From: Candidatus Iainarchaeum sp.
GTDB lineage: Archaea; Iainarchaeota; Iainarchaeia; Iainarchaeales; UBA10191
Reading direction: 5' to 3'
DNA length: 36,186 nt
Assembly: GCA_030649735.1 (NCBI GenBank)
Contig: JAUSFL010000001.1
Location: 1-36,186 of the forward strand
The number at the start of each line of letters is the position of its first letter. Within the stretch, counting starts at the first letter, position 1. This document shows positions 15,819-25,453 of this stretch, piece by piece. The position numbers were made by a program, and so were the translations under genes. The notes beneath the pieces were generated by a model. The model saw only the letters and a program-made list of their open reading frames with translations. It searched no databases and was not told the origin of the DNA.

Positions 15819-18800
15819 TCAGCCTATTTCTAGAACTTCTTTCGCTTGGGTTACAATCCACGTTTGCCTGTTGATTTTTACAACCCAGTAAGGGTCAAAG
15901 GGGCTTTTTGAGTATTTGTTTGGCTCCCAGGAAAGCACTGCGCTAGTGGAATCATTAGCTGCTTCAGACAGCACGATTGTAGCCGTGTCAGAATTTGAAT
16001 ATAATGTCTTGTCAATTTGGATTGTTTTCCCATTCGCTTGAATGCTCTTGAGCCTTACATCAGTGCTGCCAATTGTGCATTTGCTTCCATTCCAGCCAAT
16101 GCAGCAATCGTTCTGGTATTCAAAAGTCAGTGGTCCGCCCTCGCTCATTTGCTTTGAAAGCCTTAGTGATTGAGTTCCTTTCTTCAACTGTAATTGCAGG
16201 GTTTGCGTTTCATTGCTTGCGCTTGTTGCAATTATTGCTGGAATTTTCTTCTGGCTTTTGCATTCCTTAATTACCTGTGCCGAGCGGTTTCCAGCAATCA
16301 ACACTTCTGCAGTAATCCTGAACTGGGCTGTTGACGCTTGCTTGCTAACCACTGATGGCTGCTTTTGCTTTGCTGCTTTCTTCGCCAAAGACAACGCAAT
16401 TTCCTTGCTTACTGGCAAATAATTCACTGGCTTTAAAGTCCAAGAAGCCTGTTTGAAAGAGCCATCGCCGGCATCAAGCATTATCGCTCCAGAAGTCAAC
16501 TTGCCTTTCTTGAAAGCAACCAGATAATAATCCTGTTCGCTTGTTTGCCCTTGAATTTTAATTGCCTTACTCATTTTAGAGCCTTCAAAAGCAGAAACTG
16601 CCTCAGAATCTGAAAGCAAGTGCGAATCAACAAGGTCCTTCCAGCTTTTTTTCTTAGTGATTTTCGTCAAATTCTTTATTCCAGCCACTCCTATAAAATT
16701 AAGGTTTTCTAAATCCGCGGCTGGCTTGGCGACTTTTATTCCTGCAGAAATCATTTTTTCCTGTTTATCGCTAAAAGGAATTTTATCCCCATCTTTTTTC
16801 ACAGGCGGCTCGGCAATCTGCAAATATTTGCCGTTATAAGAATCATTTGTTTGCATTGGCTTGAAATAAATCTCGCCCGCATCGCTCGCGGTAACATAAA
16901 TGTGTTGTCCTAATCCATTTAAGACTGGATCAGTGATCCAAAACCCATAAAGCGTAACTTGGGGAGTAAACCAAGGGTCGGTTTTTGGGTTTGGAGTGGG
17001 ATTAGCGCTTGCGGCAAAGCCATTCACCGCAACCCATCTGGAGTAAGAACCAAAAATAGGCAAGGCAGCTGGAGTGTTTGGCTCAAATACTAATTCTCCT
17101 TGCTTCCACCACTCTTCTTTAGTGACTGGATAGGCCATCCAATGCGCAATATCCCGCAAATAATTATTCAACGCATCAGGAGAAGACGAGTCATAAACAT
17201 CAACAGAATAATTATATCCTTGGTAAGGATTTCCTCCAACTTGTGAATCATAATTATCATAATTATTGCTCACGATTGAATCATACGGGTCAAAATGCCC
17301 AAGCGCGGCATCCATTCCATCAGCATCCAATTCAGGCAGAGAAGAATTTTCAGCGCGATTATACTGATGGGCATAATCCTGAATTTCTTGCTGAGTCAAG
17401 TCTGACTGCCCCGCGCCATTACGAATATAATTCAGGATCATTTGAGCGCTCGCGGCCCCGCTAAAGTTATTCAAATCAGCTTGAAAAAAAGGCATGTCGG
17501 CCAAATGCAAGATATATTTGTTTTTATCAAACTCTTGCTGCAGCGCATAATATACTTTCCTTGGAGTCATAATGTCCGGATTAGAGCCATTATTAGTTAC
17601 TCTCATTACTCCCCACCATTCTTCATTCGAGTATCCATCAGGATGGCTTGTGGTAGGATATCCTCCATTGTCATGCGCAGAATAACTTCCCGCGGCTTTC
17701 CAAAATTCGTCACTGTATTCCATTAATGACCCGCCAATAGCAACGTTTGAGGCTGAAATTTCTCTCCAAAGCCTTACTGTCCAGTCGGCCTGGGTTTGCT
17801 CATACTCGCTAGAAACCCTATTATCCAAAGCATCAATTCCATACTCGGTTATGACAAGGGGTTTTGAAGTTTTTGATTCAAACATGCTGAAAAAATTGGT
17901 GAAAGTATATGTCGGGTAATGATTTATTCCCCAAATATCAATGTAAGGAATGTTCGCATCATCAGCCCCTCCGGCAGAATTTCCAACAGTGGTCATTTGA
18001 TCCGGCATTTCAAGCGAAACAGCCATTACTGGATGATAAGCGCTTCCTTCAATCAAATAAGCATTTTTTGCCATCTCGTTAACAAGGGAAAAATAAAGGG
18101 CGTGCCTTGCATTGTTTCCATTAGCGTAAAAGCGGTTCTCTTCATTTCCAATCGCCCAGACTAAAACAGCCGGATGATTCTTGTAAGCAGTAACATAATT
18201 GTTGAAATCAGCAAGAATCGAAGTTCTAACTGTAGGATCGCTAAAATCGCCCCTGTGACTCATCCAAAAGCCCATCATTACCCTAATTGGGTTATTTCCA
18301 TTATTCCAGGCAGCGTCCAAAAAAGCCGGGCTATTTACTTTGCCCCAAGTCCTAATAGTATTGGCATTCATTGTCCTTAGCAATGGAAAATCCCTTGCGG
18401 TAAGTTCTGGATGAACGGTTATGTCATAACCCTGATCTGGAGTGTTTCCAATGGGAACTGGCGCATACCCCACACTCTTGATTTTGTATTTCCCATTATC
18501 AACCAATAATTCTCTTCCGGAAACTTTTACACTGCCTGTGCTTTGCGGTTTTATTTCAGTTTCACAAACCCCGCCAGAGCAAACCGCGCAAACTTTTATT
18601 GTTTGAGTCTCATTCGTATCCGAAGCAGTGCAAGCCCCGCCATAACAGCCCTTGTTGTGAATTATTCTTGTTTTTTTGATTGCGCTTCCATCGCAATAAT
18701 TTGCGCCCCAATCCCCATAAGTTGTTGTACCGCAAACCTGCACAGTAACATAATTGTTATCAGTTACACAGGCTGCATCAGTAGTGTTGGGACTTGTGCA

Positions 18801-19640
18801 AATTGGAGTAATATAATCTTTAGCCGCATTCCCATTGTAACAAGTATTCCAAGTATTCGGCTTTCCGCAATCGGCATTCAATGTGCAAGTAATTAACTGC
18901 AAAGAATAACTATTATAGTCCTGGCTTATTTCAGCGCCTGTTTTTGTGTAATCAAAAACTTTCACTTCATCAATAACTGACTCTTTTACCCCATAAAAGT
19001 ATGATTGGCCAACCCTTAGCAGGAATGGCTTTAGGAAATTAACATCATCGCACTTATCCCAACTATTTGCGCCGCCAGGCATTCCGTCATAATAGACTCT
19101 AAATACTCCAGTGCTGTTTGGCCCGCAATTCCAAGTTAAGGCCATGTGATGCCATACTCCTGAAGAAACACGCCCTCCTGAAGATTGGCCCCCACTGTAT
19201 AACTCTAAATAAAATGCGTTAAAGCTGCTAATGAAACCCATGACATAAGGGATTCCATAACTTTTGTTTGTGTTCCAAAGCGTTGGGAAATTGCTGTCAA
19301 TTTGAACTAACCCTTGTTGCATTGAAGGGTCAAAGCGCTTAAAGAGAAGCTCTATTGTGCCTTGATTTAAAGTATCAAGATCTTTTAACTGGTATTGCAC
19401 AAACTCATTAGTCCGCATATGCAATGCATTCCCAACCACCCCGGATTCTATTGTAGAATACAAAGGATTAACATTAGCCTGGCCATTGCTCAAAGTAAAA
19501 AAACCATTCTTGTCTTTTACTGACTGGATTGAATCAAAAGGCTCATAAAAAACAGGATTAATTGCAAAGGCTGCTTGAATGAAAAATAAGGCAAAAAGAA
19601 ACACTGCCAAGCTTGTTAATTTGATTCCCATTCTCCCCAT
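15819..19640 (-). CDS. Giant secreted protein: LamG, glycosidase and inactive C39-like domains
   Basis: 1273 residues. Residues 1-26 are a signal peptide (ends QAAFA). About 28-243 is a LamG/concanavalin-like domain (FYEPFDS, GVWHHMALTW, DEVKVFDY). About 250-360 holds twelve Cys. About 370-700 is a TIM-barrel glycosidase of the GH2/GH5-like clan: ANTIRTWG, VWAIGNEEN (E500, likely acid/base) and PLVITEYG (E599, likely nucleophile). About 708-900 resembles a C39-like papain-fold peptidase, but the nucleophile Cys is Ser (NNFSGAAS, S727) and the usual His region reads SRWVAVNGF, so it is probably non-catalytic. The C-terminal 350 residues are beta-rich without a recognised family, and no C-terminal membrane anchor is seen. 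Likely a surface or secreted polysaccharide-degrading protein; substrate unknown. Confidence 0.85.
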   Translation of the reverse strand: MGRMGIKLTSLAVFLFALFFIQAAFAINPVFYEPFDSIQSVKDKNGFFTLSNGQANVNPLYSTIESGVVGNALHMRTNEFVQYQLKDLDTLNQGTIELLFKRFDPSMQQGLVQIDSNFPTLWNTNKSYGIPYVMGFISSFNAFYLELYSGGQSSGGRVSSGVWHHMALTWNCGPNSTGVFRVYYDGMPGGANSWDKCDDVNFLKPFLLRVGQSYFYGVKESVIDEVKVFDYTKTGAEISQDYNSYSLQLITCTLNADCGKPNTWNTCYNGNAAKDYITPICTSPNTTDAACVTDNNYVTVQVCGTTTYGDWGANYCDGSAIKKTRIIHNKGCYGGACTASDTNETQTIKVCAVCSGGVCETEIKPQSTGSVKVSGRELLVDNGKYKIKSVGYAPVPIGNTPDQGYDITVHPELTARDFPLLRTMNANTIRTWGKVNSPAFLDAAWNNGNNPIRVMMGFWMSHRGDFSDPTVRTSILADFNNYVTAYKNHPAVLVWAIGNEENRFYANGNNARHALYFSLVNEMAKNAYLIEGSAYHPVMAVSLEMPDQMTTVGNSAGGADDANIPYIDIWGINHYPTYTFTNFFSMFESKTSKPLVITEYGIDALDNRVSSEYEQTQADWTVRLWREISASNVAIGGSLMEYSDEFWKAAGSYSAHDNGGYPTTSHPDGYSNEEWWGVMRVTNNGSNPDIMTPRKVYYALQQEFDKNKYILHLADMPFFQADLNNFSGAASAQMILNYIRNGAGQSDLTQQEIQDYAHQYNRAENSSLPELDADGMDAALGHFDPYDSIVSNNYDNYDSQVGGNPYQGYNYSVDVYDSSSPDALNNYLRDIAHWMAYPVTKEEWWKQGELVFEPNTPAALPIFGSYSRWVAVNGFAASANPTPNPKTDPWFTPQVTLYGFWITDPVLNGLGQHIYVTASDAGEIYFKPMQTNDSYNGKYLQIAEPPVKKDGDKIPFSDKQEKMISAGIKVAKPAADLENLNFIGVAGIKNLTKITKKKSWKDLVDSHLLSDSEAVSAFEGSKMSKAIKIQGQTSEQDYYLVAFKKGKLTSGAIMLDAGDGSFKQASWTLKPVNYLPVSKEIALSLAKKAAKQKQPSVVSKQASTAQFRITAEVLIAGNRSAQVIKECKSQKKIPAIIATSASNETQTLQLQLKKGTQSLRLSKQMSEGGPLTFEYQNDCCIGWNGSKCTIGSTDVRLKSIQANGKTIQIDKTLYSNSDTATIVLSEAANDSTSAVLSWEPNKYSKSPFDPYWVVKINRQTWIVTQAKEVLEIG

Positions 19641-19779
19641 GCCCTAAATTTGCTTCAAAAGGCGTAAATACTGATCAGTCATTTAAATATGGTTTTTATA
19701 ATCCTTTAAAAAGCGTAAAAATACAACGGCAACTATAATAATTGAAAGAATATTAATCCAACACGACACACAACTTGAA

Positions 19780-22038
19780 GTGTTTGCAGTGAAAAACCGG
19801 AATTACAAATTCATTAAGGTTTTAAAAAACATTCCTGTGTCGCTTAACTGCCAATTGGGCGATCCTTTACAAAAAGACCAATGGAAAAACACATTAAGCA
19901 AATTAATTAGTTTGGAAATGTCCAATCATTCAGGGCCAGTGGGACTGATTACAAAATCTCTTTTGACCAAAACACAATTAGAGCGCCTTAAGAAATCCCC
20001 GCTGGATGTTTGGGTTTTCATGTCAATAACAGGATTAAATGAAAACAAAAAAACTAATTTTGACAAAATTAGAGAAAATTACCTCAAAGCCTGCAGTGAA
20101 TTAAAACATGTCATTGTCTACCTTAGGCCAATAATCCCAAATTATAATGATAATCTAAAAGCCATTAACCCAATAATTGATTTGGCGGCAAAGGGGCAAA
20201 AATTAATTGTTGTGCGCGGCTATAAAGACATTAATTTAAGCAATCGGCCTTATCTGGAAAACAAAAAATTGACCGCCCGCATTTCCAAAATCTGCGGGCA
20301 AAAGAAAGTAAAAATGTATGAAAGAACAGTTTGCGCAGTGTCAGACTTTTATAAGACTCCTTGCCCAGTTCACGAGAATTTGAATCCAGTAAACGTTGAG
20401 TTTATACGAAAAATAGGGTATCCCTTGCATGCTGTAAATGGGAATCTTTTCCCAGACCCCAAACTAGGGGGCGATTCTTACCCGTGGACGAGGGGAGACA
20501 AGAATTTTATTAAAATAATTTGCCATAATGCGCCTAAACTGCCAAAACTCAACAATTTGACTCTTTTGTCAAAAACAATAAATGATTCTTTTTGCGATTG
20601 CACTTCTTCCTGGTTTGGCTGGACGCGACAAGCGCCCTGCACAATAAATTGCTGGTATTGCATAGCAAGCTCAAAAGTTAAACCAAGCAAATTAAGGTCT
20701 GTCGGATGCAACCCATTAGATTTGAAATTGTGGCTAAGCAAAAAAAATTCGCCCTCAAAAGCAATGGCAGTTTTTGGAATTATTCATTCCCTTTATGCCG
20801 GCGGAATCGAATATTCCGCCGATGCAAGGTTTAAACTTGTCTGGCACAGAAAAAATTTCACAAATTTTCTAAAGTTTAAAGACGGGCTAATCCGGCCAGT
20901 GACAGCTGAATTTTGGCCAAGCCTTAGCTGCAATGCACGCTGCAGCCTTTGCCCATACCGCGCAAATAAAGCGCGCGAGAATGCAGATAAAAGCAATAAT
21001 CTGATCTTAACAACCCCAAAAATAGCAAAAAGAGTTTCATCACAGCTTGCAAAATTCGGAATTCATAGCGTGCTATTGACTGGTGGCGGAGAGCCATTCA
21101 TGAATCCAAACATAGACAAAATTGCTAAAATATTCAAGAATAAAGGACTAAAATTGGGAATATACACAAACGGCACTGTTCCAAATCGCGAATCACAAAT
21201 AAGAAACATTGTTAGACTTGAGCCAAAATTCATTCGAATGAGCATTAATGCAGGTTCGGAAAAAGAACACCAAAACGAATACCACATTGAATCAGCCAAT
21301 GGAAAAAGCGCTTGGAAAACAATCAAAGAAAATGCATTAATTTATTTGGATGAAATAAAGAAATCCAAAGCAAATACTAGTTTTGGGTTTTCTTTTGTTC
21401 TGCTTGGCAATGAACAGCCTTCAAGTTATGTTGGAATGGCCAAGTTCATCCGTGAAATTCACGAGGCGTCAAACAAATTGCCGCTTTATGCGCACTTTAG
21501 GCCAAAATTCATTTACTACAAAAGCAATGGCGCCGTGAACCCTGAACTTGCCGCCGAAGCAGCACTGAACATTGGGCGAATTGCAGAAAAAGTGAAGAAA
21601 TATGTTCTGCCCAATCTCCCAAAATCAAAAACCTTGAAAATACAAAATAATGCTTATGCCTTAAATTACGCTAGCAAAAATGCAAAAGCCCACCCTGCTT
21701 TTTGCACTGGATGGGCAACTTCATTTAATCATTTGGGAGAAGGATACATTTTGAGTGAATTATGCGGATCAAAATGGCCAGGTTCCAAATGGGGCAATTT
21801 GATGTCACAGACAATGAATAGCGCCTGGTTTTCTAAAGAACGGCTGAAACTTCATAAAGAATACTCTAATGGGAAAAGAAAAGCGCCAGTATACAATAAA
21901 TTAACTGGAGTGCAAAACTTGCTGTCTGAAATAAGAGCCACTGTCAAAACGCCATTAAATGATAAAGAGATTAAGTTGTTTTGGACGCTTTTTGACAACA
22001 AAAACTATGCAAGACCGTCTTCCTGGGATTTTATTTGA
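19780..22038 (+). CDS. Protein with two radical SAM modules
   Basis: 752 residues from GTG at 19780; GTG at 19789 is also possible, and the frame is open back to 19702 without an ATG. Residues 20-130 match the part of a spore-photolyase-like radical SAM barrel that normally follows the cluster: LGDPLQ (26-31), GLITKSLL (55-62), VWVFMSITG and LRPIIPNYND (115-124). A C-x3-C-x2-C motif (C287, C291, C294; APCTINCWYCIASSK) comes only afterwards, so the module looks circularly permuted. A second radical SAM domain starts at C384, C388, C391 (CNARCSLCPY), with TGGGEPFMNP (434-443) and IYTNGT. A SPASM-like tail has C642, C662 and WGNL. Function unknown. It is in a probable operon with the next gene, 35 bases away. 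Confidence 0.8.
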   Translation: MFAVKNRNYKFIKVLKNIPVSLNCQLGDPLQKDQWKNTLSKLISLEMSNHSGPVGLITKSLLTKTQLERLKKSPLDVWVFMSITGLNENKKTNFDKIRENYLKACSELKHVIVYLRPIIPNYNDNLKAINPIIDLAAKGQKLIVVRGYKDINLSNRPYLENKKLTARISKICGQKKVKMYERTVCAVSDFYKTPCPVHENLNPVNVEFIRKIGYPLHAVNGNLFPDPKLGGDSYPWTRGDKNFIKIICHNAPKLPKLNNLTLLSKTINDSFCDCTSSWFGWTRQAPCTINCWYCIASSKVKPSKLRSVGCNPLDLKLWLSKKNSPSKAMAVFGIIHSLYAGGIEYSADARFKLVWHRKNFTNFLKFKDGLIRPVTAEFWPSLSCNARCSLCPYRANKARENADKSNNLILTTPKIAKRVSSQLAKFGIHSVLLTGGGEPFMNPNIDKIAKIFKNKGLKLGIYTNGTVPNRESQIRNIVRLEPKFIRMSINAGSEKEHQNEYHIESANGKSAWKTIKENALIYLDEIKKSKANTSFGFSFVLLGNEQPSSYVGMAKFIREIHEASNKLPLYAHFRPKFIYYKSNGAVNPELAAEAALNIGRIAEKVKKYVLPNLPKSKTLKIQNNAYALNYASKNAKAHPAFCTGWATSFNHLGEGYILSELCGSKWPGSKWGNLMSQTMNSAWFSKERLKLHKEYSNGKRKAPVYNKLTGVQNLLSEIRATVKTPLNDKEIKLFWTLFDNKNYARPSSWDFI

Positions 22039-22073
22039 TGTAAATTTAGCAAATTCAATTTAAAGGCGATTAA

Positions 22074-24956
22074 ATGCTGGAAAAAAGAGGCAGTTTATTT
22101 TCAATCCCGCAAAAAATAGTTAAAAAAAACCCAAAAGACGCGCTTGAATATTTGAATTCACTCAAAATTGAATGCACTTTTGACCTTTGGGTATTTTTAA
22201 ACCAATTCCGGACATCACGCCAGGCCAGTTCTTTTAATTTCTCGGGCCTCTCAAATTTGCCGAAAGTTTCCATTAGAATAAAATCCAGTTTTAATCCAAA
22301 ACACCTAAAAACAGGAAATTCTGATTTCTCTTGGAAAAACGTTTGCAAATCGTTCAATTTTATTGTCGGATGCTTTAATAAAAAACCAGAAGTTGTCTGC
22401 AAGAATATTGACGAGCTGCTTGCATTCCACATTATTTCTGAATTTTTGGGCCATCCGGTCTTTTGTTATTGGGATTCCGGGTGTTTCTCCAAATCATGGT
22501 TTTTGAATCCAAACGATATACAAAAATTCTTTCCATGGGAATCCCAAAGATGCATCCACATTTGCAATTCAGACTTTGCCAAGCGGCTTCTTTTAGGAAG
22601 GGGACTGAATCCAGCGTTAGTTTTGGTTAATTCTAGAAAAAGCCGTGGGTTAAAGCACGCGATGAGCCGGCTTTGCTCGGACAAATCATTGAATTTTGCC
22701 AAAAAATACCTTAAAATAAGCAAAGAAAAAAACCATTTTGGCACGGCTAAATTAATAGGGAAATTATCTTTGCGAAAGCCTTATTTGGCGGGGCTTAATA
22801 AATTGGCTTATTTCTCCAACAAAGTGTCTTTAGAAAACAGCGTGAGCTTTAACTCAGAAGAGCAAATCATCAGAAGAAACTTTTTCGAGTATGCTAAAAA
22901 TAAGCTGGATGAATTAGAATTAACGCAAGAATCCAAATTAAGCATTCTTTTGCATAACTTTATTGACTGCTCATTTTATCTAAAATCTGGAAAAAAATTA
23001 ACTACACTTTCAGACTGCTCATTTGCATTTAGGCGGCGAAACCCATTAGATTTTGCATATTACCATTTTACAGAGATTGAGCTGAAAGGGGCAATTGATA
23101 AATTCATAAACACTATTCACAAAAATAAGGAAAAAAACCACTTAATACACAATTATAAGCTGGCAATCTCAAAAATTTCAGAAAACAACACTATCTTTTC
23201 TAAATTAGCGCAGCCCTCTTTTTCTAAAATAAATGATTCGCCCCAAATACTCAAAAAACTTGGGAATACTGCCGTGCCTCTTTTTTGTTTCTTGGACGGC
23301 TGTTCTTTGGAAGCATTCGCTTTGTCTGTTCTTAATCCGCTAAAAAAGCGAATCAAAAAAAAGGAATCTTCTGCGCCAGTGTATGTTTTTTCATCAACCC
23401 AAAAAAAGTTTGCCAAACGCGTGGATTGTGAATTCATTGATTTTGCAATAAAGAACGATTCCTTGCTAAAAAAATGCGCTAAATGCGGCTTATTAAAAAT
23501 AGCCCAAACCAAACAAATTTCAGGCGGGATTAATTTGCTTCAATTGAGCAAAAACAATTTGATGCTCTTGTACAAAAATAGAAATAATGGTTTGGTTTGT
23601 TCTTTCGATGAAGACGGGCTAGTAACCTCAAATAACCTAAACATTAATTGGATGAGCATTGGCAAAATAAAAAGCGAATGCACCGCGGCCCTAAGCGGCT
23701 TGAAGGCGGGGGAAAGATACGCAATAATCAATCTGGAAAGAAAAAGCTTGTTTACCGGCTTTCCTTTAGTGAATAAAACCATTCTTGATATGCGTGCCAC
23801 TTTTACAAACCCAATAAATTCACCAAGCATTCCAAGCCAGATTGTGAAAAAGAGCTTGTTCGCGGACAAAACTTTTGACGGCGCCCCAATATCAGGCAAT
23901 ATATTAGAAATCTCAAACCCCAATCAAAAATACGAGTTTGGCATTGAGTTTTTTGCCGCCCCCAACGCACCACAAAAAATGATCAGAAAATTTGAATTGA
24001 CCCATAATAAGAAAGTCTTATTTGCATGGAATGGGGGGTATTTCATAGATAAAAGAGTAACCAAGCGCGAGAATTTGCCCAGCCATTTGCTAAACTCGCC
24101 GCTGGGGCTATTAAAAATTAATCAGGAAGTTTTATCCCTGCCGTTGTTTAATAATCGGCCCGCATTAGCGATTGATCAAAAGGGAAATGTAAAAATAAGT
24201 TACTTGAATGTGAAAAAACTCAAACTAACAATACAACTATCTAACACAAATTTCAACATAGCCTTCAATCAAATAGATCCTGAAAAATTCTGGACCGGCA
24301 AGCCAGCGTTATGCACTGTAAAAAAACACATTCAAACAGCCCCTCAAGGATTTATAGCAATAAAATTCTTATTTAACAAAGTTATTGAAGTACTAAAAGA
24401 AAGGCAGGTTTCAAAAATAAGCATGCCTTCATTCACTTTACTAATACCTAAAAAACAATGTTCTAATTCATGGGCAAAATTAAAGAAAATCTCATTCACC
24501 CTGGGCAATTACAAAAATTTCGGTTCAATGATTGAAGCTGGGCCGGTGTTGATAAAAAACAGTAAAATAAGCATTAATTTAGAGAAAGAAGGCTGGACAA
24601 GCACTGAGTCAAAAGCAATTCAATTTTCACTAGTTCATTCCTTGTCTGTAAGGACTTCAAGAACTGCTTTTTGCATATTAAAAGGCGGGAAGGTTGCAAC
24701 TGTTACAATTAATGGCAGAACAGTTGAAAGCATTGGGGCAACACACCTTGAATTGGCTAAAATAATTAAGAAAATATTTAAAGGCAAAGTATTAGACGCC
24801 ATGGAGTTTGATTGCGGGGGCAGCGTTTCTCTTTTAGAAAGAGGCAATTATTTGAGCTTATTTAGTAGTTTCACTACTGGCAAAAAAAAGAATACAATTA
24901 TCAAATATCCTGGGAGATCAATTTCAACAGCAATTCTTCTGTTTGAGAAAGTCTAA
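22074..24956 (+). CDS. Large protein with C-terminal phosphodiester glycosidase (NAGPA/DUF2233) domain
   Basis: 960 residues, no signal peptide. Residues about 600-955 fit the NAGPA-type phosphodiester glycosidase fold: AWNGGYF (651-657), NRPALAIDQKGN, a GPVLI strand, RTSRTAFCIL, TVTINGR, and MEFDCGGSVSLLERG (910-924), the equivalent of the family LDGGGSxxM/L motif with Cys for one Gly. Known members release sugar from phosphodiesters, as in the mannose-6-phosphate uncovering enzyme, or act on surface polymers. Residues 1-590 are unrecognised; they include TFDLWVFLNQF (resembling PLDVWVFMSIT in the upstream protein), several Cys and a CAKCG pair near 470. Starts at ATG after GGCGATT. Co-directional with the double radical SAM gene, and the stop overlaps hsp20 convergently by four bases. 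The substrate is unknown. Confidence 0.75.
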   Translation: MLEKRGSLFSIPQKIVKKNPKDALEYLNSLKIECTFDLWVFLNQFRTSRQASSFNFSGLSNLPKVSIRIKSSFNPKHLKTGNSDFSWKNVCKSFNFIVGCFNKKPEVVCKNIDELLAFHIISEFLGHPVFCYWDSGCFSKSWFLNPNDIQKFFPWESQRCIHICNSDFAKRLLLGRGLNPALVLVNSRKSRGLKHAMSRLCSDKSLNFAKKYLKISKEKNHFGTAKLIGKLSLRKPYLAGLNKLAYFSNKVSLENSVSFNSEEQIIRRNFFEYAKNKLDELELTQESKLSILLHNFIDCSFYLKSGKKLTTLSDCSFAFRRRNPLDFAYYHFTEIELKGAIDKFINTIHKNKEKNHLIHNYKLAISKISENNTIFSKLAQPSFSKINDSPQILKKLGNTAVPLFCFLDGCSLEAFALSVLNPLKKRIKKKESSAPVYVFSSTQKKFAKRVDCEFIDFAIKNDSLLKKCAKCGLLKIAQTKQISGGINLLQLSKNNLMLLYKNRNNGLVCSFDEDGLVTSNNLNINWMSIGKIKSECTAALSGLKAGERYAIINLERKSLFTGFPLVNKTILDMRATFTNPINSPSIPSQIVKKSLFADKTFDGAPISGNILEISNPNQKYEFGIEFFAAPNAPQKMIRKFELTHNKKVLFAWNGGYFIDKRVTKRENLPSHLLNSPLGLLKINQEVLSLPLFNNRPALAIDQKGNVKISYLNVKKLKLTIQLSNTNFNIAFNQIDPEKFWTGKPALCTVKKHIQTAPQGFIAIKFLFNKVIEVLKERQVSKISMPSFTLLIPKKQCSNSWAKLKKISFTLGNYKNFGSMIEAGPVLIKNSKISINLEKEGWTSTESKAIQFSLVHSLSVRTSRTAFCILKGGKVATVTINGRTVESIGATHLELAKIIKKIFKGKVLDAMEFDCGGSVSLLERGNYLSLFSSFTTGKKKNTIIKYPGRSISTAILLFEKV

Positions 24957-25453
24957 TCAATTTTGATTTTCTTTCCCTTCAATTTTGGGTTTTGCTTTCT
25001 TTTGAAAACCAGTTCAAGAATTCCATTATTGAAAGAGGTTTTTTCAGGCTCTTCAACAACTTGGAAAGGCAAGGCAACTTGCTTGAAGAAAGGCTCTGCG
25101 CTTTCAGCGCTGATTGAAAGCTTTAATCCGTCCAAACGAACGTCAACGCTTTCTTTTTCAACTCCCGGCAATTCTGCAATTATGAAAACGTTTTCAGAAT
25201 CAGAACGAATGTCAACCAATGGCTCGCGCATTTTCAATTCTTGCTTTGGCTTGAGGTTTTTTGCAAGCTCTTGCATTATTGGCTTGCCGTCTTTTGAGAT
25301 TTTTATTGAAACCCCGAAAACTTCTGCCTTGTCAGCCTTCATTCCTTCAGACTCTTCAAAGCTCTTCATCAACTGGTCCATCAACTGCTCCAAGTTCTCA
25401 AAGTCAATCAATTCGTCAATCTTGCGCTTTTCAGGCTTTTCTTTCTCAACCAT
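24953..25453 (-). CDS. Small heat shock protein (Hsp20/alpha-crystallin)
   Basis: 166 residues. An N-terminal arm of about 75 residues precedes an alpha-crystallin domain: VDIRSDSENVFIIAELPGVE (VxxELPGV strand), VDVRLDGLKLSISAE, and the closing NNGILELVFKR (GxLxVxxxK). ATP-independent holdase that binds unfolding proteins. There is no clear C-terminal IxI motif; the tail is Lys-rich (GKKIKID). Its ATG overlaps the rnhB stop by one base (TAATG), so the two are translationally coupled. The C-terminus overlaps the convergent 960-residue gene by four bases. Confidence 0.88.
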   Translation of the reverse strand: MVEKEKPEKRKIDELIDFENLEQLMDQLMKSFEESEGMKADKAEVFGVSIKISKDGKPIMQELAKNLKPKQELKMREPLVDIRSDSENVFIIAELPGVEKESVDVRLDGLKLSISAESAEPFFKQVALPFQVVEEPEKTSFNNGILELVFKRKQNPKLKGKKIKID

